Positions 41,833 to 50,280 of a DNA stretch of 64,000 nucleotides are shown here, piece by piece. The stretch is from Lachnospiraceae bacterium (GTDB lineage: Bacteria; Bacillota; Clostridia; Lachnospirales; Lachnospiraceae). Position numbers and translations under genes: made by a program. Each line of letters starts with the position of its first letter. Positions within the stretch are counted from its first letter, which is position 1. Location: the NCBI GenBank assembly GCA_910574865.1, contig CAJTDN010000014.1, positions 1,264 to 65,263 of the forward strand. Direction: 5' to 3'. The notes below the pieces were generated by a model, which worked only from the letters and a program-made list of their open reading frames with translations, did not search any database and had not been told where the DNA came from.

Positions 41833-43398
41833 ATGGCGGAAAACTATATAGTCAGCATTGACCAGAGTACGCAGGGGACGAAGGCGTTGTTGTTTGATTC
41901 TTCGGGGGCGGTCGTGAGGCGGGAGGATATTTTGCATCGGCAGATTGTCACTGAAAAGGGATGGGTTTCCCATGACGCGGAGGAAATTTACCGAAATACC
42001 ATCGCGGCCGTGAGGCGGCTGATGGAGAATTCCGGCGTGGAACCGGGGGCCGTGCGCGGGGTCGGCATCAGCAACCAGCGGGAAACGTGCCTGGCGTGGG
42101 ACAAGGTCACGGGGAAACCAGTCGCCAATGCCATCGTGTGGCAGTGCGCCCGCGCGGAAGGAATTTGTGCCCGGCTGGAACATGCGGGCGCGGCGACGGC
42201 GGTCGGTGCGGTGGAGTCCGGCGGCTCGAAAAAAAATGGCAGTGGCGCGGCGGGAGACGTCGGCCTCGGAGAGTGGATTCGCCAGCGAACCGGACTTACG
42301 TTGTCACCGTATTTTCCGGCGGCCAAGCTGGCGTGGCTTCTGGAAAATGTGGGGGGGACAAAAGAACTGCAGGAACAGGGACGGCTGTGCATGGGCACGA
42401 TGGACACTTGGCTTTTGTATTGCCTGACCAGGGGGGAGGCGTATAAGACGGATTATTCCAACGCTTCCCGCACGCAGCTTTTTAACATCCGCACGCTTTG
42501 CTGGGACGAGGAAATTTGCCGTCTGTTCGGCGTGGACGCGGGCGCGCTGGCGCAGGTGTGTGATTCCGATTCTTGTTTTGGGGAGAGCAACTTCGAGGGA
42601 ACGTTTCCAAGTCCAGTAAAAATACATAGCATGCTAGGAGATTCCCACGCGGCGTTGTTCGCACAAGGGTGTACGAGGCCCGGCATGGTGAAGGCCACTT
42701 ATGGCACCGGTTCCTCCATCATGATGAATACCGGGAGGAAAAATATTGACAGCAAGCATGGCGTTGTGACGTCCTTGGCGTGGAAACTGCAGGGAGAGGT
42801 CAATTACGTGTTGGAGGGGAACATCAATTACACGGGCGCGGTCATCAGCTGGCTCAAGGACGAGGTGCGGCTGATTGACTCGCCGGACGAGACGGAAGAG
42901 TTGTGCAGGGAAGCGTTGGCGGATGACGGGCTGTATCTGGTGCCGGCATTTTCCGGGCTGGGCGCGCCGTATTGGAACAGTCAGGCGAAGGGCATCCTAA
43001 GCGGAATTACCCGCACCACCGGGCGCAACGAAATCGTACGCGCCGCCGTGGAAAGCATCGCCTGGCAGATTGCCGACGTCGTGGAGGCATTCGTGCAGGA
43101 CGCGGACGTTCCGGCGCGGGAATTGGAACTGCGGGTGGACGGCGGTCCCACGAAAAACCGTTATCTGATGCAGTTTGAAAGCGACGTACTGGATGCGGGA
43201 GTCCTGGTTTCGCGGGCGGAGGAAATGTCGGCCGCCGGGGCGGCCTACGCGGCGGGAATCGCCATGGGCGTGTACGACGGGGACGTTTTGCAAAAAATGG
43301 GACGGACGCGCTATTTACCACAGATGGATGCAGAATTGAGGGAGAAAAAACGGAAAGGCTGGAAGACGGCCGTGGGACAATGTATGTATAAAGTATGA
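41833..43398 (+). CDS. FGGY-family carbohydrate kinase
   Basis: A 521-residue sugar kinase of the glycerol/xylulokinase superfamily. The phosphate-binding SIDQSTQGTKALLFD, ISNQRETCLAWD, GDSHAALFAQGC, ATYGTGSSIMMNTG and the adenosine motif LRVDGGPTKNRYLMQFESD are intact. A low-complexity insert (about residues 118-142, VGAVESGGSKKNGSGAAGDV) breaks an otherwise normal fold in a surface region. In this operon it most likely phosphorylates the ketose made by the isomerase at 38299. Sequence alone does not separate glycerol kinase from pentulose kinase; context favours the latter. Confidence 0.87.
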   Translation: MAENYIVSIDQSTQGTKALLFDSSGAVVRREDILHRQIVTEKGWVSHDAEEIYRNTIAAVRRLMENSGVEPGAVRGVGISNQRETCLAWDKVTGKPVANAIVWQCARAEGICARLEHAGAATAVGAVESGGSKKNGSGAAGDVGLGEWIRQRTGLTLSPYFPAAKLAWLLENVGGTKELQEQGRLCMGTMDTWLLYCLTRGEAYKTDYSNASRTQLFNIRTLCWDEEICRLFGVDAGALAQVCDSDSCFGESNFEGTFPSPVKIHSMLGDSHAALFAQGCTRPGMVKATYGTGSSIMMNTGRKNIDSKHGVVTSLAWKLQGEVNYVLEGNINYTGAVISWLKDEVRLIDSPDETEELCREALADDGLYLVPAFSGLGAPYWNSQAKGILSGITRTTGRNEIVRAAVESIAWQIADVVEAFVQDADVPARELELRVDGGPTKNRYLMQFESDVLDAGVLVSRAEEMSAAGAAYAAGIAMGVYDGDVLQKMGRTRYLPQMDAELREKKRKGWKTAVGQCMYKV

Positions 43399-43420
43399 GG
43401 GCGAAAGATGAAAAAATCTC

Positions 43421-43471
43421 TTGACAAAAGCGACATTCGTGTCGTATAATTCAAAAAAAGACAATAGTGTC
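43421..43471 (+). promoter_or_regulatory. Promoter with two TetR-type operator palindromes
   Basis: TTGACA (43421-43426) and TATAAT (43445-43450) are perfect boxes 18 bp apart. GACA-N4-TGTC occurs at 43432-43443, within the spacer, and again at 43460-43471, just after the start region; centres are 28 bp apart. A TetR-family gene is the second gene of this transcript, so autorepression is likely. Confidence 0.8.
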
Positions 43472-43494
43472 GCTTTTGAAAGGAGAAGACAAGT

Positions 43495-44049
43495 ATGAAG
43501 GAATTCGTGTTAAGGGGATGGAGGATTGAGGATGCAAAATCATTGGCGCGGGCGGCGGACAATCCGGCCATCGCGCAAAATTTGCGGAATACATTTCCCA
43601 ATCCGTATACGTTGGAGGATGCCGCGTGGTTTATCAATGATTGCATTTCAAATGACCACGTTTCCGGCGCGGGAAGGAAACAACTTAACTATGCCATCGA
43701 AGTGGATGGAAGGGCCGCCGGGGGCATCGGGGTGAACGTCAAGGAGGACGTGTATGAGAAGTCAGCGGAACTGGGATATTGGTTGGCCCAGGAGTATTGG
43801 CGGCAGAACATCATGTCAAGAGCCGTCGTGAGGATTTGCGAGGAGGCGTTTGAGACATTTGACATTGTCCGCATTTTCGCGGAACCGTTCGCGGACAACG
43901 CGGGCTCGCGGGGCGTGTTGGAAAAGGCCGGCTTCACGTACGAGGGAATGATGCGCGACGGCGTGTATAAAGGCGGGAAGATTCATTCTTATTGCATGTA
44001 TTCGGCTTTGCGGGGGGAGTGGAAGGAACGCCATGGGAAAAAAGTCTGA
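43495..44049 (+). CDS. GNAT-family N-acetyltransferase (RimJ/RimL-like)
   Basis: A 184-residue acetyl-CoA-dependent transferase. FVLRGWRIEDAKSLARAADN at the start, AELGYWLAQEYWRQNIMSRAV for the acetyl-CoA site, and NAGSRGVLEKAGFTYEGMMR near the end are the RimJ/RimL pattern. Targets range from ribosomal protein N-termini to small molecules. AAAGGAG precedes the ATG and a strong TetR-type regulated promoter drives it. It overlaps the regulator gene by 17 bp, so induction by a compound that this enzyme acetylates is plausible. Confidence 0.88.
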   Translation: MKEFVLRGWRIEDAKSLARAADNPAIAQNLRNTFPNPYTLEDAAWFINDCISNDHVSGAGRKQLNYAIEVDGRAAGGIGVNVKEDVYEKSAELGYWLAQEYWRQNIMSRAVVRICEEAFETFDIVRIFAEPFADNAGSRGVLEKAGFTYEGMMRDGVYKGGKIHSYCMYSALRGEWKERHGKKV

Positions 44050-44587
44050 AAACACGAAGGAAAAAATCCGTCGGCAGGCCTACCGGCTGTTTGCCGAAAA
44101 AGGATTTAAAGAGGTGACGATGACCGACATTTGCGAGAGGACGGGATTGAGCAGGGGCGGCCTTTACCGTTATTATTCCGGGACGGCGCAGATTTTTTCG
44201 GAAATTTTGTCCGAGGAATACGTGATAGCGGACCGCATCGAAAAAGGGGAAAGCGCGAGAGCCATTTTGGAGGACATGCTCGAGGCCATCCGCTCTGAAA
44301 TCATGGAGAAGGAACTGTCGTTAAGCCTTGCCATTTATGAATATGCGAATTTAGGAAACGAGGATTTTTTTGCCGACGTCAATGAACGGGCGAAAAGGCG
44401 CTGGATGAGCCTGTTAAATTACGGGATGGAGACGAAGGAATTTAAAAAGGTCGATGCCGGGCGGGTCTCGGATGTGATTTTGTATTATTACCAGGGACTT
44501 CGGATGTGGTCGCGGGTCATTTCCTTTGACGGGCAGGTGGCAGACCATTATGTGGAAACCGTGAAACAGATGGTGTTGGATTGCTAA
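44033..44587 (+). CDS. TetR-family transcriptional regulator
   Basis: A 184-residue repressor. The N-terminal helix-turn-helix IRRQAYRLFAEKGFKEVTMT then DICERTGLSRGGLYRYYSG is classic TetR; the ligand domain is helical with no recognised pocket motif. It overlaps the acetyltransferase gene by 17 bp and should bind the paired GACA-N4-TGTC sites at 43432-43471. Confidence 0.9.
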   Translation: MGKKSENTKEKIRRQAYRLFAEKGFKEVTMTDICERTGLSRGGLYRYYSGTAQIFSEILSEEYVIADRIEKGESARAILEDMLEAIRSEIMEKELSLSLAIYEYANLGNEDFFADVNERAKRRWMSLLNYGMETKEFKKVDAGRVSDVILYYYQGLRMWSRVISFDGQVADHYVETVKQMVLDC

Positions 44588-44634
44588 ATGAATAGAACGA
44601 TGAAAATCAACCATACTATCCACGAGGTGATGGT

Positions 44635-44826
44635 ATGATTCAAGACGATATAATTCATAATGAAGAGCTTCCGATTGGTTTTACCATGGAACTTGCCATG
44701 CATTCGGACGTTTTGAATCGGTTCGCGTCGCTTTCCAAGGAACGGCGGGACGCAATCGTGGAGGGTGCGAGGCAAGTGAAAAGCAAGGAAGAGATGAGAA
44801 GCTACGTGGAGAGCATCAAGGGGTAG
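44635..44826 (+). CDS. Small helical protein of unknown function
   Basis: A 63-residue protein beginning MIQDDIIHNEELPIGFTMEL and ending RQVKSKEEMRSYVESIKG, soluble and helical. GAGGTGATGGT precedes the ATG. The FASLSKERRDAIVEGARQVK stretch looks conserved-type, but I cannot name the family. A GC-rich hairpin with one G-U pair (44820-44841) follows the stop and may terminate the transcript. Confidence 0.6.
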   Translation: MIQDDIIHNEELPIGFTMELAMHSDVLNRFASLSKERRDAIVEGARQVKSKEEMRSYVESIKG

Positions 44827-44873
44827 GCAAACGGCCTGCCCCTTTCCATTTGGTATGAAAGTGAAGAGGGTTT

Positions 44874-45038
44874 TCATCCCACATGTAATTGACGTTTCAG
44901 TGCATCTTGTAAAACTTGAGAAAAATTAATTCCTTTTTCTAGTGCGGCAGTGTTTAGCCATGCAGGAATCGTGAGCGTTTTTTTGACGGATTTTTCAGAG
45001 CGGGCTTTTCCATTTTTTTGGGTTTCATTGGCATTTGA
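44874..45038 (-). pseudogene. hicB: HicB-type antitoxin, C-terminal remnant
   Basis: The last 40 codons read KSVKKTLTIPAWLNTAALEK and GINFSQVLQDALKRQLHVG, the ribbon-helix-helix C-terminus of HicB antitoxins. The expected N-terminal HicB domain is absent: the frame runs into the 279-bp MITE-like element at 45039. No hicA toxin gene is visible nearby. Sequence on the far side of the element does not resume a HicB-like protein, so more than the insertion has been lost. Confidence 0.65.
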
Positions 45039-45317
45039 TAGCGTCGGTGTGCGGAGGGCAACACGCCCGGGCCCATGTGATTTCAAGGGTTTTCAGCGTC
45101 ATCTTCAATCGGCGTACGTCCTTGTACGCCTCATTCATCTTCCTTGAAAACCCTTGAAATCCCTATGGGTGAGGTCGCAGAGTCGTGAAGAGGCATATTT
45201 CCCCTCTTTCAAGGCACTTGAGCGACGCGTACAAGGACGTACGCGGAGTGAAAGTAACGAAGAAAGAGGGGAAATATGCCCTTCATCGACCGTGTTGCCT
45301 TCTGTACACCGACGCTA
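45039..45317. mobile_element. 279-bp MITE-like element, copy 2
   Basis: Same length, orientation and hairpin plan as the copy at 20428-20706, with about seven base differences. It has the same TAGCGTCGGTGT.../...ACCGACGCTA ends. In this copy the second internal stem (GGCATATTTCCCCTCTTTC/GAAAGAGGGGAAATATGCC) is perfect. It lies between a HicB remnant and the clpB promoter. An open frame NNGLERNYSRFADAIVTAGY just to its right, ending at a TGA at 45435-45437, may be a gene fragment I cannot name. Confidence 0.85.
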
Positions 45318-45400
45318 AATAATGGGCTGGAACGTAATTATTCACGATTTGCGGACGCGATAGTAACGGCTGGATATCCACACGAAAAAAATAATTTAAT

Positions 45401-45450
45401 TTGGCACTCGAGGGTTGACTTGGCTAACAATTTGTGATAATGTTATAGAC
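45401..45450 (+). promoter_or_regulatory. clpB promoter with a degenerate CIRCE-like operator
   Basis: TTGGCACTC (45401-45409), exactly nine bases, then CTTGGCTAA (45419-45427) follows the CIRCE layout TTAGCACTC-N9-GAGTGCTAA; the left arm matches 8 of 9 and the right 5 of 9. A TTGACT -35-like box overlaps it and GATAAT lies 15 bp beyond. CIRCE is bound by HrcA to control heat-shock genes, which suits clpB about 100 bp downstream. Confidence 0.5.
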
Positions 45451-45553
45451 GAACTAGAACAAAGGCGGCAAATTGTTGTTGCCGTCAAGCCGTAAGTGAT
45501 GATAAGATAAGTAGTAATGAACAAGTAGTGATGAATAAAGGAGGGCGTGGCAC

Positions 45554-48154
45554 ATGAACATTCAGAAGTTTACACAGAATTCCATCCAGGCGGTGCAGTC
45601 TTGCGAGAAGATTGCCTATGAGTACGGCAACCAGGAAATCGCACAGGAGCATTTGCTCTACGCACTGGCGACGCAGGAGGACGGCCTGATTTTAAAACTG
45701 TTGGAGAAGATGGGAATCCAGGGGACGCTGTTTACGAACCGCGTGGAGGAGGCTCTCGCGAAGCGCACCAAGGTGCAGGGCGGGCAGGTGTATGTCGGGC
45801 AGGATTTGAACAATGTCTTGATTCATGCCGAGGACGAGGCAAAGCAGATGGGGGACGAGTACGTGTCCGTCGAGCATTTGTTCCTCGCGCTGTTGAAGTA
45901 TGCCAGCCGGGAAATAAAGACGCTGTTCAAGGAATTTGCCATTGACCGTGACGCGTTTTTGCAGGCATTGTCCACGGTGCGCGGCAACCAGCGCGTGACC
46001 AGCGACAATCCGGAGGTCACGTATGACACCTTGAACAAGTACGGGCAGGACCTGGTCGAGCGGGCCAGGGAGCAAAAACTTGACCCGGTTATCGGCCGCG
46101 ACGAGGAAATCCGCAACATTATCCGTATCTTGTCGCGGAAGACGAAGAACAATCCGGTGTTGATCGGCGAGCCGGGCGTGGGCAAGACGGCGGTCGTGGA
46201 AGGGCTGGCGCAGCGGATCGTGCGCGGCGACGTTCCGCAGGGCTTGAAGGACAAGACCGTGTTTTCCCTGGACATGGGGGCGCTGGTGGCCGGCGCGAAG
46301 TACCGGGGCGAGTTCGAGGAGCGGTTGAAGGCCGTTTTGGAGGACGTGAAAAACAGTGACGGGAAAATCATCCTCTTTATTGACGAACTGCACACGATTG
46401 TCGGCGCGGGCAAGTCGGACGGGGCCATGGACGCGGGCAACATGTTAAAGCCGATGCTGGCGCGGGGCGAATTACATTGTATCGGGGCGACGACGCTGGA
46501 CGAGTACCGGCAGTACATTGAGAAGGACGCGGCACTGGAGCGGCGGTTCCAGCCGGTATTGGTGGATGAGCCGACCGTGGAAGACGCGATTTCCATCCTG
46601 CGTGGCTTAAAGGAACGTTACGAGGTCTACCATGGCGTGAAGATTACCGACAGTGCGCTGGTGGCGGCGGCGACGTTGTCCCACCGTTACATTTCCGACC
46701 GTTTCCTGCCGGACAAGGCGATTGACCTGGTCGACGAGGCTTGTGCGCTAATCAAGACGGAACTGGATTCCATGCCGACCGAGCTGGACGAGTTGAGCCG
46801 GCGCATCATGCAGTTGGAAATCGAGGAAGAGGCGTTAAAGAAAGAAGAAGACCGCTTAAGCCGTGAGCGGCTCACGCATTTGCAGGAGGAACTGGCCGGG
46901 CTTCGGGAGGATTTCGCCGGGCGTAAGGCACAGTGGGACAATGAAAAGGCTTCCGTGGAACGCGTGCAGAAAATCCGCGAGGAAATCGAGCAGGTCAACA
47001 AGGACATCCAGATGGCGCAGCAGAAGTATGACCTGAACAAGGCCGCCGAGCTGCAGTATGGCCGTCTCCCGCAGCTTGTGAAGAAGTTGGACGAGGAAGA
47101 GGAACGCGTGCGGGAAAAGGAGATGTCCCTCGTGCACGAGGCCGTGACGGATGAGGAGATTGCCCGCATCGTTTCCCGCTGGACGGGAATTCCGGTGGCG
47201 AAGCTGAACGAGAGCGAGCGTAACAAGACGCTGCATCTGGCCGACGAGCTGCACAAGCGGGTCATTGGCCAGGACGAGGGCGTGGAGATGGTGACGGAGG
47301 CCATCATCCGCTCCAAGGCGGGCATCAAGGATCCGGATAAGCCGATTGGGTCGTTTTTGTTCATGGGGCCGACCGGCGTGGGCAAGACGGAGTTGGCCAA
47401 GGCCTTGGCGCAGAGCTTGTTTGACGACGAGGGCAACATGGTACGTATCGACATGAGCGAATACATGGAGAAGCATTCCGTGTCCCGCCTGATCGGGGCG
47501 CCTCCGGGATACGTCGGCTATGACGAGGGCGGGCAGCTGACCGAGGCGGTGCGCAGGAAGCCGTATTCGGTGGTGCTTTTCGACGAGGTGGAAAAGGCGC
47601 ACCCGGACGTGTTCAACGTGCTCTTGCAGGTGTTGGACGACGGGCGCATCACGGATTCACAAGGGCGCACCGTGGACTTTAAAAATACGATTTTGATCAT
47701 GACGTCCAACATCGGCGCACATTACCTGCTGGAGGGCATCAAGGACGACGGCTCCATCGCGCAGGAGAGCCAGGCACAAGTGATGAACGAGCTGCGGGCG
47801 CATTTCCGGCCGGAGTTTTTGAACCGCTTGGACGAAATTGTCATGTTTAAGCCATTGACGAAAAACAATATTTGTGGCATTATTGATTTGTTACTGAAGG
47901 ACGTCAACGCGCGCCTTTCGGAACGGGAGCTTTGCGTGGAACTTTCCGGGGAGGGAAAGCGTTACGTCGTCGAGGGCGGGTTCGACCCGATGTATGGGGC
48001 GCGGCCGCTCAAGCGGTATCTGCAGAAGCATGTGGAGACGCTGGCGGCGCGTCTGATCTTGGGGGGGAATGTCTCGCGGGGCGACACGATTCTGATTGAT
48101 GTGGCGGGCGGCGAGTTGAGAGCGGACGTGAAAAAATTGCCGCAGGGAGCATGA
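45554..48154 (+). CDS. clpB: ClpB disaggregase chaperone
   Basis: An 866-residue Hsp100 AAA+ ATPase that works with DnaK to resolve aggregates. The Clp N domain is at 1-145, NBD1 Walker [14 protein letters not shown] and Walker [16 protein letters not shown], the long coiled-coil middle domain at about 400-525, and NBD2 Walker [14 protein letters not shown] with the sensor regions intact. ELYFD-type ClpP-binding loops are absent, as expected for ClpB. AAAGGAGGG precedes the ATG. The last residues DVKKLPQGA lie in the first unit of a 40-bp tandem repeat. Confidence 0.95.
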   Translation: MNIQKFTQNSIQAVQSCEKIAYEYGNQEIAQEHLLYALATQEDGLILKLLEKMGIQGTLFTNRVEEALAKRTKVQGGQVYVGQDLNNVLIHAEDEAKQMGDEYVSVEHLFLALLKYASREIKTLFKEFAIDRDAFLQALSTVRGNQRVTSDNPEVTYDTLNKYGQDLVERAREQKLDPVIGRDEEIRNIIRILSRKTKNNPVLIGEPGVGKTAVVEGLAQRIVRGDVPQGLKDKTVFSLDMGALVAGAKYRGEFEERLKAVLEDVKNSDGKIILFIDELHTIVGAGKSDGAMDAGNMLKPMLARGELHCIGATTLDEYRQYIEKDAALERRFQPVLVDEPTVEDAISILRGLKERYEVYHGVKITDSALVAAATLSHRYISDRFLPDKAIDLVDEACALIKTELDSMPTELDELSRRIMQLEIEEEALKKEEDRLSRERLTHLQEELAGLREDFAGRKAQWDNEKASVERVQKIREEIEQVNKDIQMAQQKYDLNKAAELQYGRLPQLVKKLDEEEERVREKEMSLVHEAVTDEEIARIVSRWTGIPVAKLNESERNKTLHLADELHKRVIGQDEGVEMVTEAIIRSKAGIKDPDKPIGSFLFMGPTGVGKTELAKALAQSLFDDEGNMVRIDMSEYMEKHSVSRLIGAPPGYVGYDEGGQLTEAVRRKPYSVVLFDEVEKAHPDVFNVLLQVLDDGRITDSQGRTVDFKNTILIMTSNIGAHYLLEGIKDDGSIAQESQAQVMNELRAHFRPEFLNRLDEIVMFKPLTKNNICGIIDLLLKDVNARLSERELCVELSGEGKRYVVEGGFDPMYGARPLKRYLQKHVETLAARLILGGNVSRGDTILIDVAGGELRADVKKLPQGA

Positions 48155-48273
48155 TTTGCGCGTGGACGTGAAAAAATTGCCGCAGGGAGCGTGATTTGCG
48201 CGTGGACGTGAAAAAATTGCAGCAGGGAGCATGATTTGCGCGTGGACGTGAAAAAATTGCCGCAGGGAGCATA
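48125..48273 (+). repeat. 40-bp tandem repeat across the clpB stop codon
   Basis: GACGTGAAAAAATTGCCGCAGGGAGC begins at 48125, 48165, 48205 and 48245, nearly identical, with ATGATTTGCGCGTG linking the units. The first unit encodes the last residues of ClpB; the rest are downstream. Each unit carries its own in-frame-like end, so loss or gain of units would not change the protein. Confidence 0.9.
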
Positions 48274-48318
48274 ATCTCCGTGTGGAAAGTCGTTTTTGGC
48301 CAATGGGAGGAATAGTAT

Positions 48319-49548
48319 ATGCAGCCCATCATCTTCCACATTGACGTGAATTCCGCCTTCTTAAGCTGGACGGCGGTGGAGCAATTAAAAAACGGGGCGA
48401 AGACGGACATCCGCGAGATTCCGGCCATCATCGGCGGCGACCAGAAGTCGCGCCACGGGGTGGTCCTGGCGAAGTCCGTCCCCGCCAAAAAATATGGCAT
48501 TCGTACCGGGGAGCCGGTGGCGAATGCCTTTCGCAAGTGCCCGAATCTGATAATGGCGGCTCCAAGCCACAAGATGTACCGGGAAAAAAGTCATCAGCTG
48601 ATGGATTTTTTACGCACCTATACGACGGAAATCGAGCAGGTCAGCGTGGATGAGTGCTACATGGATTTCACGCAGATCTCCTCGCGGTTCGCGTCGCCGG
48701 TGGCGGCGGCCGTGGAGATGAAAAACGAGGTGAAGCGGCGTTTCGGGTTTACCGTCAACATCGGCATCTCCTCGAATAAATTGTTGGCCAAGATGGCCTC
48801 GGATTTTGAGAAGCCGGACAAGGTGCACACGTTGTTTTTGGAGGAAGTGCCGCTGAAAATGTGGCCGCTGCCGGTGGGCGACTTGTTCATGGCGGGGCGT
48901 TCGAGCGTGGAAACGCTGAATAAATTGGAGATTTACACGATAGGCGATTTGGCCAATGCGGACGTGGACCTGGTCACGCTACACTTGAAGAGCCACGGGC
49001 GCACCCTTTGGGAGTTTGCCAACGGCATCGGCAGCGAAACGGTGCATACCGAGCAGGAGGCGGCCAAGGGAATCGGCAACTCCACGACCTTGGCCGAGGA
49101 CGTTTCCACTTACGAGGGGGCGTGCAAGGTGTTGCGTGAACTGGCGGAAAGCGTGTCGCGGAGATTGAAAAAGGCCGGGCAAAAGGCGCGGATGGTCAAC
49201 GTGGAAATCAAGTACCATGACTTCCAGACGATGTCCCACCAGACGCAGGTGGACAAGGCGACAAACGAGTGCGGGATGATTCACGAGACGGCCTGCAAAC
49301 TGTTTTCGGAGGCATGGAGCGGCGAGCCGGTGCGGCTTTTGGGCATCCGCACGTCGAAGCTTATGGAGGCCGACGCGCCGCAGCAACTGACGTTGTTTGA
49401 CATCGAATTTCCGAAGGAACCGGACGAGAAACACAAGAAACTCAACGCGGCCATGGAGGCGATACGCAAAAAATATGGGGAGAAGGCCGTGGTCAAGGGG
49501 AGTGAGATGACTACGGTTCAGCCAAGGGTGAACCGTAACGTCGAATAA
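48319..49548 (+). CDS. dinB: Y-family DNA polymerase IV (DinB)
   Basis: A 409-residue error-prone translesion polymerase. FHIDVNSAFLSW has the first metal aspartate, SVDECYMDFTQISSRF the catalytic DE pair, and VNIGISSNKLLAKMASDFEK the palm motif; the helix-hairpin-helix and little-finger regions follow, and QQLTLFD near the C-terminus resembles a sliding-clamp-binding motif. The first-metal motif reads HIDVNSAF rather than the commoner HxDMDAFF, a variant frequent in Clostridia. GGGAGG precedes the ATG. Confidence 0.92.
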   Translation: MQPIIFHIDVNSAFLSWTAVEQLKNGAKTDIREIPAIIGGDQKSRHGVVLAKSVPAKKYGIRTGEPVANAFRKCPNLIMAAPSHKMYREKSHQLMDFLRTYTTEIEQVSVDECYMDFTQISSRFASPVAAAVEMKNEVKRRFGFTVNIGISSNKLLAKMASDFEKPDKVHTLFLEEVPLKMWPLPVGDLFMAGRSSVETLNKLEIYTIGDLANADVDLVTLHLKSHGRTLWEFANGIGSETVHTEQEAAKGIGNSTTLAEDVSTYEGACKVLRELAESVSRRLKKAGQKARMVNVEIKYHDFQTMSHQTQVDKATNECGMIHETACKLFSEAWSGEPVRLLGIRTSKLMEADAPQQLTLFDIEFPKEPDEKHKKLNAAMEAIRKKYGEKAVVKGSEMTTVQPRVNRNVE

Positions 49549-49556
49549 TCTTTAGA

Positions 49557-50066
49557 TTATCCAACCGCACGGCTGGAATTTATTTTTGAACTGTTCCTTA
49601 CCCATCCCCCGACCCGCGTGGCAATAAGGGCGCATGCGACTCCGATACTGTCGATGCCCACGTCAATAATCGACGCGCTGCGTTCCGACACGAAGTACTG
49701 GTGGAACTCGTCGGTGCAGGCGAATCCCACGCTAAGCAGGGCGGCGGCCACGAAAAGCGAGGCCCCGCGCCGCCCGTATACGTACAAGGGGAACAAGATG
49801 GTCAGCGTCAGCACGAAATATTCCGCCATGTGCGCCGTCTTGCGCAGGGGAACCTCGATGGCGTGCGCGTAATGTGAAAGCCCGTCTTCGTCCAGTTCCA
49901 AGTGAAACAATTCATTGCTTGTCTCGACAATCTGGTAACTGATGTGATAGCTTAAACTGCCCGAGGTCTCGCCCGTCTGTGCCGAAAATCCGAAAATGAC
50001 GGAAAGCATGAACAAGGCGGGCAGGATGGAAAGCGGCCGTATCCAAAATAAAATCTTGTGTTTCAT
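49557..50066 (-). CDS. VanZ-family membrane protein
   Basis: A 169-residue protein with four membrane helices. FIFGFSAQTG-like text (VIFGFSAQTGETS near the N-terminus), RKTAHMAEYFVLTL and ACTDEFHQYFVSERSASIID are the VanZ hallmarks. VanZ proteins lower susceptibility to teicoplanin in some settings; most homologues are uncharacterised. AAAGGA lies before the ATG. It is convergent with dinB, whose stop is 8 bp away, and divergent from murE. Confidence 0.88.
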   Translation of the reverse strand: MKHKILFWIRPLSILPALFMLSVIFGFSAQTGETSGSLSYHISYQIVETSNELFHLELDEDGLSHYAHAIEVPLRKTAHMAEYFVLTLTILFPLYVYGRRGASLFVAAALLSVGFACTDEFHQYFVSERSASIIDVGIDSIGVACALIATRVGGWVRNSSKINSSRAVG

Positions 50067-50280
50067 AAATGAAATCCTTTCGTTTGGCTTAAGGTAACAT
50101 ATGTTTGACCAGTATCATTATAAACTTTTTTTCAGGGTTTGCAAGTGCCGGTTATTTGTGGTATCCTATATAGAGTTACAAAAGTGGCGAGCCACGCATA
50201 TTTTATGCTATAGGAAATGAAACTCTTTGTTCTCTCATGCAAGACCGTGCGTGGAACATCGTGACAGCGGAGGTAGGATC

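Noticed and set aside
45318-45437. Gene on the plus strand after MITE copy 2 (NNGLERNYSRFADAIVTAGY...)
   Set aside because: It has no start of its own, overlaps the clpB promoter and cannot be assigned; mentioned only as a possible fragment.
48125-48273. Regular repeats resembling a CRISPR array
   Set aside because: The whole 40-bp unit repeats without variable spacers, and no cas gene is near.
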